In this document: piece after piece, positions 8,730 to 16,500 of the stretch
Numbering within the stretch: position 1 is the stretch's first letter
How the letters are laid out: each line of letters starts with the position of its first letter
From: a virus
Length of the DNA: 25,379 nt
Virus record (IMG/VR): IMGVR_UViG_3300008448_000572
Location: 1-25,379 of that record
Direction: 5' to 3' (one strand)
Position numbers and translations under genes: made by a program
The notes under the pieces: model-generated
Told to the model about the DNA's origin: nothing
The model's database searches: none
Seen by the model: only the letters and a program-made list of their open reading frames with translations

Positions 8730-9685
8730 AATGAATTTATTTTGTTTAACAGTAAATCTTCAGAAGAGAATTCTTTAGTTTTACTTAATTCTTCATAAAA
8801 TTTTTCATAGCCCATATCAGATGCATCTTTATCTTTTAGATACATCATCTTTACATTGATTCCATTTTTTCTGAAATAATCAGCTGCTTTAAGAGCTTCG
8901 TTGATTGCATCGTTATCTAATGAAATAATGATATTGTTTACTCCACTCATAAAGATTTTCTCAACTAATTGTTTAGATGGAAACTTTCCTAAAAGCGGAA
9001 TAGCATTTCTTTTAATTGTTATAGCATCAAATACACCCTCACATAATATAATTGGTTCATTCCAATTTATTTGTGATTCGAAACAAATTATATTCTTACT
9101 GATTGGTGGGTTTTTGTATTTCATCTTCTCTTCCGAATAATAAGAACGAGAAACAAAATAATTAAGTGAACCATCAGAATTGTATGATGGAATTATCACT
9201 CTACGAGCATATAATCCTTCTTTACAATATCCAATATTATGCTTAATAATATCTTTTATACCAATACCTCTTTGTGTAAGGTAATGTATCGCATGTTTAT
9301 ATTCAGGATTAAATCCTTTTGGTTCTTCTGCTAAACTAATAAATTCTTTTGGAAGTGAAATGAATACCTTTGTTTCGGCATCTTCTTGTTGTGGAGTCCA
9401 ATTACTATCCCCATATATCTCTCTAATTAAAGATATTGTTTTTCTATCTACATCTAATTTACGAAGTAGGGATGTCAATTTTTTACCACCACTATTACAA
9501 GTCCAACAATGCCACTTTTGGGTTTCGGTATTAACTTGTAGTTTTGGTTTATGGTGATTACAAAATGGGCAGTAAAATGCTAATTCGTTCCCTTTTAGGG
9601 ATACACCGCTACCCAATACATTAGTAAGGGCAGTAATTACCTTATTTTTATCATTGCTACTTAACACAAACCAAATATACAACAA
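8726..9685 (-). CDS. DNA primase with zinc ribbon and TOPRIM domain
   Basis: Up to 319 aa. A four-cysteine zinc ribbon (C39, C42, C60, C63, in CPFC...CWTC) recognises template DNA. The TOPRIM catalytic core has E216 (LCEGVFDA) and the D257-N-D259 pair (SLDND). There is no helicase domain, so this is a stand-alone primase comparable in size to T4 gp61, making RNA primers at the fork. The start is uncertain. The longest frame opens at TTG 9685, but GTG at 9667 and TTG at 9616 are also in frame, and a host-type promoter lies inside the first codons. The gene follows endonuclease I by 21 nt and couples to SbcD-SbcC through an ATGA overlap. Function is secure; the first roughly 25 residues are not. 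Confidence 0.9.
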   Translation of the reverse strand: MLYIWFVLSSNDKNKVITALTNVLGSGVSLKGNELAFYCPFCNHHKPKLQVNTETQKWHCWTCNSGGKKLTSLLRKLDVDRKTISLIREIYGDSNWTPQQEDAETKVFISLPKEFISLAEEPKGFNPEYKHAIHYLTQRGIGIKDIIKHNIGYCKEGLYARRVIIPSYNSDGSLNYFVSRSYYSEEKMKYKNPPISKNIICFESQINWNEPIILCEGVFDAITIKRNAIPLLGKFPSKQLVEKIFMSGVNNIIISLDNDAINEALKAADYFRKNGINVKMMYLKDKDASDMGYEKFYEELSKTKEFSSEDLLLNKINSL

Positions 9686-9703
9686 ATATTTGAAATTACC
9701 AAA
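9672..9703 (-). promoter_or_regulatory. Bacteroidota-type promoter for primase and SbcD-SbcC
   Basis: On the minus strand TTTG (9703-9700) is followed after 20 nt by TATATTTG (9679-9672). This fits the Bacteroidota housekeeping pattern TTTG-N(about 19-21)-TAnnTTTG. The -7 element is also one arm of a perfect 7-bp inverted repeat, CAAATAT-N7-ATATTTG (9672-9692), a possible operator. Transcription would start near 9664, which argues against the TTG at 9685 as primase start when this promoter is used. Assignment is by consensus only. Confidence 0.5.
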
Positions 9704-9706
9704 TTT

Positions 9707-10126
9707 TTATGGTTCTAAAAACCACTCTTCTGGTATTTCCTTATCTGCGTATTTGTAACCATTCTTTTCACACCACATACCATATGTGGTCTTAGAATTC
9801 TTACTGATTTTGTTTTTTGAGTTTGAAAATACAAAGCGAATATCCAAATTTGGATGCTGCTGTTTTACTAATTGATGCTTTCTACGGTCTGCTGCAACAA
9901 ATCTACCTTTTGTTTCTACTATGATTCCATTAGGTAAACGAAAATCAGGATTGTAAGTATGTTGAGAAGCAGGTACAATGTAAGGAATCTTTTCAGACTC
10001 ATATTGTACAACAATCCCTTTACCTTCAATTTGTTGTGAAATATTTTCTTCAAGACCGGATTTAAATCCATATTTTCTAGCAACCCATTTAGAGTTTACT
10101 TTCTTTTTTGTAACTTTTTTGGCCAT
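9707..10126 (-). CDS. T7 endonuclease I-type Holliday-junction resolvase
   Basis: This 139-aa protein is close in length and sequence to T7 gp3 (149 aa). Shared blocks include the SGLE motif, IPYIVPASQHTYNPDF, LPNGIIVETKG and the C-terminal PEEWFLEP. The four catalytic residues of T7 (E20, D55, E65, K67) line up with E26, D61, E71 and K73 at a constant offset of six. The N-terminus is Lys-rich, which fits DNA binding. The enzyme cuts branched DNA such as four-way junctions to resolve recombination intermediates before packaging. T4 itself uses the unrelated endonuclease VII (gp49) for this. It lies between a 69-aa gene (5-nt gap) and primase (21-nt gap), and probably acts with the SbcD-SbcC fusion on recombining phage DNA. 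Confidence 0.94.
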   Translation of the reverse strand: MAKKVTKKKVNSKWVARKYGFKSGLEENISQQIEGKGIVVQYESEKIPYIVPASQHTYNPDFRLPNGIIVETKGRFVAADRRKHQLVKQQHPNLDIRFVFSNSKNKISKNSKTTYGMWCEKNGYKYADKEIPEEWFLEP

Positions 10127-10131
10127 TAAAT

Positions 10132-10341
10132 TTATTTTTTCTTCATATCGGAGTACTTAGTTGCAGAAATTTCACCACCTCTACCTGTTTTGAATTTAGC
10201 TGCAGTTAAAACTTGCTCATCTGCTTTTTTCAAATCGTTTGTAGTGTATGGCGTTTTTGCATTTACTCCAGCTTCAAATGAAATTTTATCAACTCCCAAT
10301 GCTGCTTTTTGCCCATCGTATAAATCTAAAATCTTTGACAT
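10132..10341 (-). CDS. Small basic protein of unknown function
   Basis: A 69-aa protein with many lysines (MSKILDLYDG...), a TPYTTNDLKKADE segment and a C-terminal TGRGGEISATKYSDMKKK. I do not recognise a family and see no signal peptide, membrane segment or catalytic motif. The ATG at 10341 follows an A/T-rich leader with an ATATTTATA box 16 nt upstream, and the stop is 5 nt before endonuclease I. It is therefore the first gene of that unit. It could be a minor virion protein, like the genes upstream, or an accessory to the DNA enzymes downstream; the sequence does not decide. Confidence 0.75.
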   Translation of the reverse strand: MSKILDLYDGQKAALGVDKISFEAGVNAKTPYTTNDLKKADEQVLTAAKFKTGRGGEISATKYSDMKKK

Positions 10342-10357
10342 AATGTTTATTGTTTAA

Positions 10358-10366
10358 TATAAATAT
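10358..10366 (-). promoter_or_regulatory. ATATTTATA box before the 69-aa gene
   Basis: Sense-strand ATATTTATA lies 16 nt before the ATG at 10341. A partial second copy overlaps upstream (sense AATTTATATTTATA), like the doubled box at 13512-13526. It belongs to the same intergenic motif set. Confidence 0.5.
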
Positions 10367-10369
10367 AAA

Positions 10370-11545
10370 TTAAGTATCAAAACGAATAATAAAGTTTACA
10401 GGCATTTCTGATTCAGATTTAATTGGTTGTGGTAATTTTGCTACCGCCACTAAATCACAATTATCATCATATAAACCAATTGTTGTGATAAATGGTGCTA
10501 AGAAAGAGCCTGTTGAATCCATAGAACCACTTAAATCGTAATGTTCAAATCCGGCAAAATGGGTAGAAGAACTTACGGATGATGTATAACGATAATCCAA
10601 AGTATTTCCATTTTCTAAAATAGATTTTTTACGAATATATTTTACACCAGGTTTTGTTGTTGTTTTATATATCTTACCATCTGAACCTGTTATGTATTCA
10701 TCTACTCTACCAACCTCAACTATTGCTGATGGGTTTTGTGATACATTGAATTCATCTTCATTCACAATTAGTAAATATTCGTGTTCGTAAATTGTTTTAG
10801 TAGATTTATATGATAATTCCCAATCCGCATTTAATAAAGAATCAGCTTCTCTAGTTAAAACTAATAATCCATTTGCATAGAACACATTACCAATTCTATC
10901 ACTACCAGCCGCTCCTTCTAAGAATGGAATATTTTCAACAATCATTACTCCAGTGTTCGCATTGAAACTAACTATCTTTAAATCATAACTAACACCATTA
11001 TAAACTAAATTTAATTCATTTAAAGTAACATCAATACCAATTATTTGAAAAGAACCGGAATATGGATTAGTAGCTACATCTTCAAAATCCCAACTATTAT
11101 TATTTGAATCAATTTTACCAACAATAACACTATCACCATCTGCACCTATTAAATTTCCGTATCCATCATCTATAAAAGATGTATCGTTTCCATTTTTATC
11201 AGTTAATAAAATAGAACCTTTTTTTATACCCTCTCCAACATATATTTGTGGAATAGATATTACTTTTGCACTACCACTTAAAAATCTATCTCTGGTAGAT
11301 GCTTGTATATTATATTCATTAGATTTAGAACCATATCTTAAAAATGGATTATCTTCATTTCCATTATAAAATTGAGCTCTTAATTGTCCATATATTGAAT
11401 TTTTTGGAATTCCATTTGATAATTCACTAGAGCTTATATTAGCCTCATATAATGATATATCGGTAGAAGTATCATTAAAACTCCACTCCTTATACGCCTT
11501 AAATGGGCGAATATTAATATCTGATTTTGGTATCCTTTTTAACAT
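10370..11545 (-). CDS. Virion structural protein sharing its C-terminal domain with the 410-aa neighbour
   Basis: A 391-aa, beta-rich protein without signal peptide or membrane segment. The last 80 or so residues (EYLLIVNEDEFNVSQNP..., then TTIGLYDDNCDLVAVAKL and QPIKSESEMPV) match the C-terminus of the upstream 410-aa protein (HYFVRANNREFNFSNNP, TSVGLYDDANELLAVAK, QPIAKSFDKEI). The N-terminal parts differ. As I remember them, similar C-termini occur in tail or baseplate structural proteins of T4-like marine phages, so a tail or fibre-network role is likely. It starts directly after an intrinsic terminator and an ATATTTATA box only 6 nt from the ATG, so its mRNA leader must be very short. I cannot name a T4 counterpart. 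Confidence 0.78.
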   Translation of the reverse strand: MLKRIPKSDINIRPFKAYKEWSFNDTSTDISLYEANISSSELSNGIPKNSIYGQLRAQFYNGNEDNPFLRYGSKSNEYNIQASTRDRFLSGSAKVISIPQIYVGEGIKKGSILLTDKNGNDTSFIDDGYGNLIGADGDSVIVGKIDSNNNSWDFEDVATNPYSGSFQIIGIDVTLNELNLVYNGVSYDLKIVSFNANTGVMIVENIPFLEGAAGSDRIGNVFYANGLLVLTREADSLLNADWELSYKSTKTIYEHEYLLIVNEDEFNVSQNPSAIVEVGRVDEYITGSDGKIYKTTTKPGVKYIRKKSILENGNTLDYRYTSSVSSSTHFAGFEHYDLSGSMDSTGSFLAPFITTIGLYDDNCDLVAVAKLPQPIKSESEMPVNFIIRFDT

Positions 11546-11551
11546 ATCATC

Positions 11552-11560
11552 TATAAATAT
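11552..11560 (-). promoter_or_regulatory. ATATTTATA box between a terminator and the 391-aa gene
   Basis: Sense-strand ATATTTATA lies 6 nt before the ATG at 11545 and about 11 nt after the terminator at 11571-11597. Because the terminator would end the previous transcript, a new promoter is needed here, and this box is the obvious candidate. The tiny gap to the ATG implies a leaderless or nearly leaderless message. Confidence 0.55.
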
Positions 11561-11570
11561 CTTATAAACT

Positions 11571-11597
11571 AAAAACCCAACTTTTTATGGTTGGGTT
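11571..11597 (-). terminator. Rho-independent terminator after the 410-aa gene
   Basis: Reading on the minus strand, AACCCAAC (11597-11590) pairs perfectly with GTTGGGTT (11581-11574) around an 8-nt loop, and the T run continues to 11571. The hairpin lies 28 nt after the stop of the 410-aa gene at 11626. It is the clearest intrinsic terminator in the window. Confidence 0.85.
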
Positions 11598-11625
11598 AAA
11601 TAGTTCGATATAAGTTACTCTCTGA

Positions 11626-12858
11626 TTAGAAATCTAATTTAACTTTAATAGCGATTTCCTTATCAAATGATTTTGCAATCGGTTGAGAAGTTTTTGCAAC
11701 TGCTAATAATTCATTTGCATCATCATAAAGACCTACTGAAGTAATATATACTTTAGGGTCTCTTTCGAAAGATGAATTTGCGAATGCTCCAACCGAACCA
11801 CTTACGAATGTTGGGTTATTTGAAAAGTTAAATTCTCTATTGTTTGCTCTCACAAAATAATGTGAAGTAGAAACGTTTTCAGTTCTACGAGCTTGGAAGT
11901 CGGCGCCCTTTTTCAATGCATCAAATAATTTTAATGAACCTGATACTGAACCCGATTGGTGATACTGATTTGTTGTTGAACCAGCTGCTGCCATTAAATT
12001 ACCACCTACTGATGCTGATAATGCGTTTGGATTCAATAAGATGATACCCATATCAGGGTAGAATAATCCAAATCCTTGTCCGTTTGATGCAGTATAAGTA
12101 TTGATTGATGCAGTTAATGCAGAACCAATATTCAATGAACCACTAACTAAGTTATAAACTCTACCTGCGGTTGTTACATTTTCATCAGTTCCACCACTAT
12201 CATCAATAAGAGTTACTAATCCAACCGAACCAGAAAGGTTGATTGAAACGTTACCTGGGTCTAATCTTTCTTTGTATCTTGCTCTATTTACGTTGATTGC
12301 GTAGAATGATGTCAAATCATGTGCCGCAGCGGTAGAACCACTATACACACTAAAGTATGCATCGGATGATTCTAATAATATATTTTTAAATTGATTATAT
12401 ACAGCTTTAGTAGATAATGTAGATGAATCATCTTGTGTTAACGTAGGTGCACCATATCCGTTTACATCGCCATATGCAATTGAAAACTGAACCTCTGCGG
12501 TGTCGGATGATGTTACTGCGTTGTAAACATCTAAATAATATTTACCAGTAGAACTATTGTGTTGTAAAGATGATGTATAAAAAGTAGTTAATGAACCCGT
12601 ATCACCACTCCAAATTCCTGAAGTTACGATTTCGGTTCTATTAGTTACTTTATCGATAGCACCAAATTTTTTATAAATACCATTTGTTACTGTTGTTAAA
12701 TCGGAACTAATCTGCTCACCTTCTCCTAAAAATTGGTTTACAATTCTAACCAATTCATTGGTATCAACAGGAGTTCCTGCGGTATTTGCTGCGCCTGCTA
12801 AGTACTGGGATAAGTTACTTGCTAAAAGCTGTCCTCTATTATCTCTAATTAATGCCAT
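11626..12858 (-). CDS. Virion structural protein (tail/baseplate region), 410 aa
   Basis: Opens MALIRDNRGQLLASNLSQYL, followed by a short helical segment (TNELVRIVNQFLGEGEQ) and a long Ser/Thr/Gly beta-rich body. It ends in the domain shared with the 391-aa protein (YITSVGLYDDANELLAVAK, then a conserved charged/hydrophobic strand). There is no signal peptide, membrane segment or enzyme motif. The start is 8 nt after the stop of the 207-aa gene, so the pair is one unit, closed by the hairpin at 11571-11597. From memory, proteins with this C-terminus occur in T4-like phage structural clusters without an assigned T4 name. I infer a virion component, possibly abundant because it has its own terminator. 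Confidence 0.78.
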   Translation of the reverse strand: MALIRDNRGQLLASNLSQYLAGAANTAGTPVDTNELVRIVNQFLGEGEQISSDLTTVTNGIYKKFGAIDKVTNRTEIVTSGIWSGDTGSLTTFYTSSLQHNSSTGKYYLDVYNAVTSSDTAEVQFSIAYGDVNGYGAPTLTQDDSSTLSTKAVYNQFKNILLESSDAYFSVYSGSTAAAHDLTSFYAINVNRARYKERLDPGNVSINLSGSVGLVTLIDDSGGTDENVTTAGRVYNLVSGSLNIGSALTASINTYTASNGQGFGLFYPDMGIILLNPNALSASVGGNLMAAAGSTTNQYHQSGSVSGSLKLFDALKKGADFQARRTENVSTSHYFVRANNREFNFSNNPTFVSGSVGAFANSSFERDPKVYITSVGLYDDANELLAVAKTSQPIAKSFDKEIAIKVKLDF

Positions 12859-12866
12859 AGTTTATA

Positions 12867-13490
12867 TTATTGAACGTATGTTACGGTTACTGGAATTGTT
12901 TGTGAACCACCCGTTTCGTTACCATAAACAGTTATAGTTGTTCTGATAGTCGAAGTTAATGATGGGTTTGGAATAAATTTGAAAGTTAAACCTTTCGATA
13001 CTGCTGCGGTTGCTGATACATCATCACCAATAAATACAGGTACTGAGCCTACATCAGCAGTTACTCCTTCACCTACAATATCACCTGCATTTTTGTTAGC
13101 TAATATAATAGTATAGCCCATTCTTCTATTTCCTGCTGGAGATGTTGTTGGAGAAAGTGATACTTCACCACTTCTTTGGTTTACTGAAATGTTAGGAACA
13201 CCAAATTCAACCACCGGAATACGAGTTGTATTCTTAGGAAGAGTTACTAACTTATACTTCATTACTTGAGTCTCATCTGGGTTTGCTTCCAATACAGGCA
13301 TATTTCTAATTGCCGCATCGTAGTAAGCGCTTCCAAGTGGATGTGCTGGTTCATAAAGTGTGTAATCAATCTCATCATCTGCTAAAGCAAATTGAGTGAT
13401 GTTTAATCCTTGTCCAGCTGCTAATTTTTCTCTACCTTTTTTAGTAAGAATTGCATCAACTGTCAATTCAGTATTACTTAAATATCCCAT
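12867..13490 (-). CDS. Conserved phage virion structural protein, 207 aa
   Basis: The N-terminus is distinctive: MGYLSNTELTVDAILTKKGR, then LNITQFALADDEIDYTLYEP. I recall this type of head (VDAILTKKGR plus FALADDEIDY) from structural proteins of unknown role in T4-like phages. Residues 90-207 are beta-rich and end in a small Ig-like strand set (TIRTTITVYGNETG...TVTYVQ). No catalytic motif is visible. ATG at 13490 is preceded by a doubled ATATTTATA box 21 nt upstream, so it heads a two-gene unit with the 410-aa protein. A tail or neck location is inferred from the neighbours; its exact place in the particle is unknown. Confidence 0.8.
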   Translation of the reverse strand: MGYLSNTELTVDAILTKKGREKLAAGQGLNITQFALADDEIDYTLYEPAHPLGSAYYDAAIRNMPVLEANPDETQVMKYKLVTLPKNTTRIPVVEFGVPNISVNQRSGEVSLSPTTSPAGNRRMGYTIILANKNAGDIVGEGVTADVGSVPVFIGDDVSATAAVSKGLTFKFIPNPSLTSTIRTTITVYGNETGGSQTIPVTVTYVQ

Positions 13491-13511
13491 AGTTTTTTAA
13501 TTATCTTTGTT

Positions 13512-13526
13512 TATAAATATAAATAT
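13512..13526 (-). promoter_or_regulatory. Doubled ATATTTATA box before the 207-aa gene
   Basis: Two overlapping sense copies (ATATTTATATTTATA) lie 21 nt before the ATG at 13490 in the 48-nt gap after the 1748-aa gene. The doubling resembles the partial double copy at 10358-10371. Confidence 0.52.
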
Positions 13527-13538
13527 TTTAAAATTCCG

Positions 13539-16500
13539 TTATTCTACTTCCAATATTGGTTCACTTGCATCTCTACCTGCCTTATTAACTCTTAATGTAT
13601 TAGGATTAGATGTAAATGTTTCTATTGGGGATGTTCCATCTAATGTAGTTGCTGCAGTATTTTTTGAACCTTTATAGAAAGAATTTTGTAATCCTCTCGT
13701 TAAATCGTTTGTATTTCTATAATGCGTTGGTAAGTATCCGCTCACATTTTTAACACTTATTATATTACCACCAACAGTAGGAACAAATGAGCCACTAAAT
13801 GGTTGAATATTTAATTTGGTTTCAGTATAAGTTTGTATATCTGAAACGTATCCACCACGAGGGTCACCCAATCCATTTGCCGAAGCGGTTATAGCAAATT
13901 TAGTTACAACTCTTTCTTTTTGTTCGGTAACTAATTGTACTCTAACTCTTTCTTTAACTCGTCTACCATCAACATCAAAATATGTTCTGATTGCTGAACC
14001 ACTTTGTGCATAAATACCAAATCCAATAGTTTCTAATTCAGTTTGTCCAACTATTGTATTTGTATTGTTTATATCTATTTCAGATAATATACTAGCGTTT
14101 CCTAAATCAGCATCTATTACAACTTCTTTTTGATAATACTCTGATATAAAATTTGTATCGTTATAATAGTTATATTCCGCTTCCTTTTGATAACTTTCAG
14201 CTATCGTATTTTCTAAAGATGCTGTATAAATTGTAGCATAATATTGAGAATTTTCACCTATTAGATTATCTGTTAAATTTGCGTCAACAACAACATCGTA
14301 TTGATTACTACTAGCATTTAATAATGTTGTATCTGAATATTTTATGTTTACATCTTGTTGATATTCATCGCCCGTTGGTTTCTTTTGAGCAATTTTACTT
14401 CTTTCTAAGATGTGTGGTTCTATTAATAAACCAGTAGTAGCTTTAACTCTAGCCGGCAACATATTCTTAATATCTTCAAACATTGATTTCTCATATAGTT
14501 TGATTAAGTTTATGTATGAATAAATATCTCTACCATCAAATCTTTTAAAGTAATAATTTCTTAAATTATCTAATTGAGAGTAGTTTGATTTGTAATCATC
14601 TGATGGGTCTCCTATATAATTATCCAAATTAATTCCACCAAATGATTTAGCGATATCAATGTTCAACTCTTTTGTAGGAGAGAAGAATAAACCAACTCTG
14701 TTTGAATCGGTTGGAGATTGGTCGTATGCTTTTTTAGTTGCTCTACTTTTTGAAGATAAATCTGATACTAATTCTTGCGATTCAAATCTAACTTTATTTG
14801 TAGAATAACGAGATATTCCCATATCAGGAACCTCCAATACAACACTTCTATCTATTGCTTCAAATTGATATGGATATGTTGTTATAGGTGTAAATCCGCT
14901 AGCAGATGCTGAAAACGATGCCGATACATTTTCTGATAATATTGTTACACTTCCCGTAATTCCTACTAAGCCATCTTCTAATTTATTTCTAGTTACAGAA
15001 GAACTGTAATATATGTTAGTATCAACATTAATTAAAGATGATGATACTGATAAATTTTTAGGATATTCAAAATCTAAACGGAAATATAAATCATCGGTTG
15101 AAGATGAAATATGATTACCATTAATCATTTCTGGGAATGAAACGTGTTCGTAAAATCTATCAGTATTTAATACTTCAGACCACAAACGAAACTCATCAAC
15201 GCTTCCTACATAAGAACCACCTAATTTAATTTTAGAACCATTATTCCAATCAGTTGCTGCTGAAGATGAAATAGATTCTGCAAATATAGTTCTTTCCTTT
15301 TCAGATTGTCTTACATCTAATTTTAATCCATCAGAACCACTACTTACTGAAATACCAAAGAATTTACCATTGTATATTGGTAATAATGATGATGATATTG
15401 CATTTGTAGTATTATAGTTAAATACAACATTTCCATATGATGATGTTGTAGATGCTTGTAATCCAACATTCCATCCGCTACCACTAATTACAGTATAATT
15501 TGTGTTTTGAGAAGGTTTTACAAATAATTCAATAGTATTTGGCTTTCTGTTTTTATTTGTGTTTTTCCATTCAAATTCTATTGCTGCTCCATTATTAAAT
15601 TTAAGAGCAGTGGTAACATTATCATATACTAATTTACTCTTAGTTGTGTTGGTTACTTCTGGACCACCAAATTCTAAAATTGAAAGGTTTGATGAAGGAA
15701 TACCATAGCAAGATAGTAATGCATAAATTCCTCTACGAGTTCCTTTGTGTTTTAATAAATAAGGTAAATTATTTGCTATTCTTCTCCAAACTTCGTATGT
15801 TCTAGCTTTGCCTGTTTTGGTATTTTTTATATTACCCTCTGAATCTTTACCAAATGTATATTCCCATAATTTTGTATCAGCAGATAAATTTTTAGCATCC
15901 CAATTAAAGGATTTTAAAATATCAAATAATAATTTATCCGATATATCCTTTCTATTGTACCCCAATCCTCTACTCTTCTCTATTGCTTTTGTATGAAAGT
16001 ATATATTATCAAAATGATGTCCAATCATTGATAAAAACAATAGTAAACTTTCATTTTCAGTATTTGTTACAATAAATTGTGGTATATTATTTTGAACCCA
16101 ATTAGGATTTTCAATATCAAAATCTTCTGCTAAAGTTATTAAATTTGAATACCAATTTACAACAGTTGAGTTTGTAGATAATATTCTTTGACCAGCGTTA
16201 TATGGCCAAGTTATCGAGTTACTACCATTTGTTGTATATAAAGATGATGATGTATATAAGAAATTTTCAAATCCATCAAATCCAGATAACAATTCGTTTT
16301 TCTTTATTAATTGTCTTTCTCTTTCTTGTATTTCGCTTAATAAAGATGCTGATGGCGATGCGTTTGAACCACTTATACTATTTTCATATGCTTCTATTAA
16401 TTGTACTTTATATACAAAATTATCTACTCGTTCTTTTGCTGAACTGAAATGTGTAAAATTTTCCCACAAATAAGTTGAACCACTTACATAATCAATATTT

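Noticed and set aside
12671-12680. TATTTATA inside the 410-aa gene as a further promoter box
   Set aside because: The flanking base breaks the 9-mer (GTATTTATA), it lies within coding sequence, and no start codon with a gap follows.
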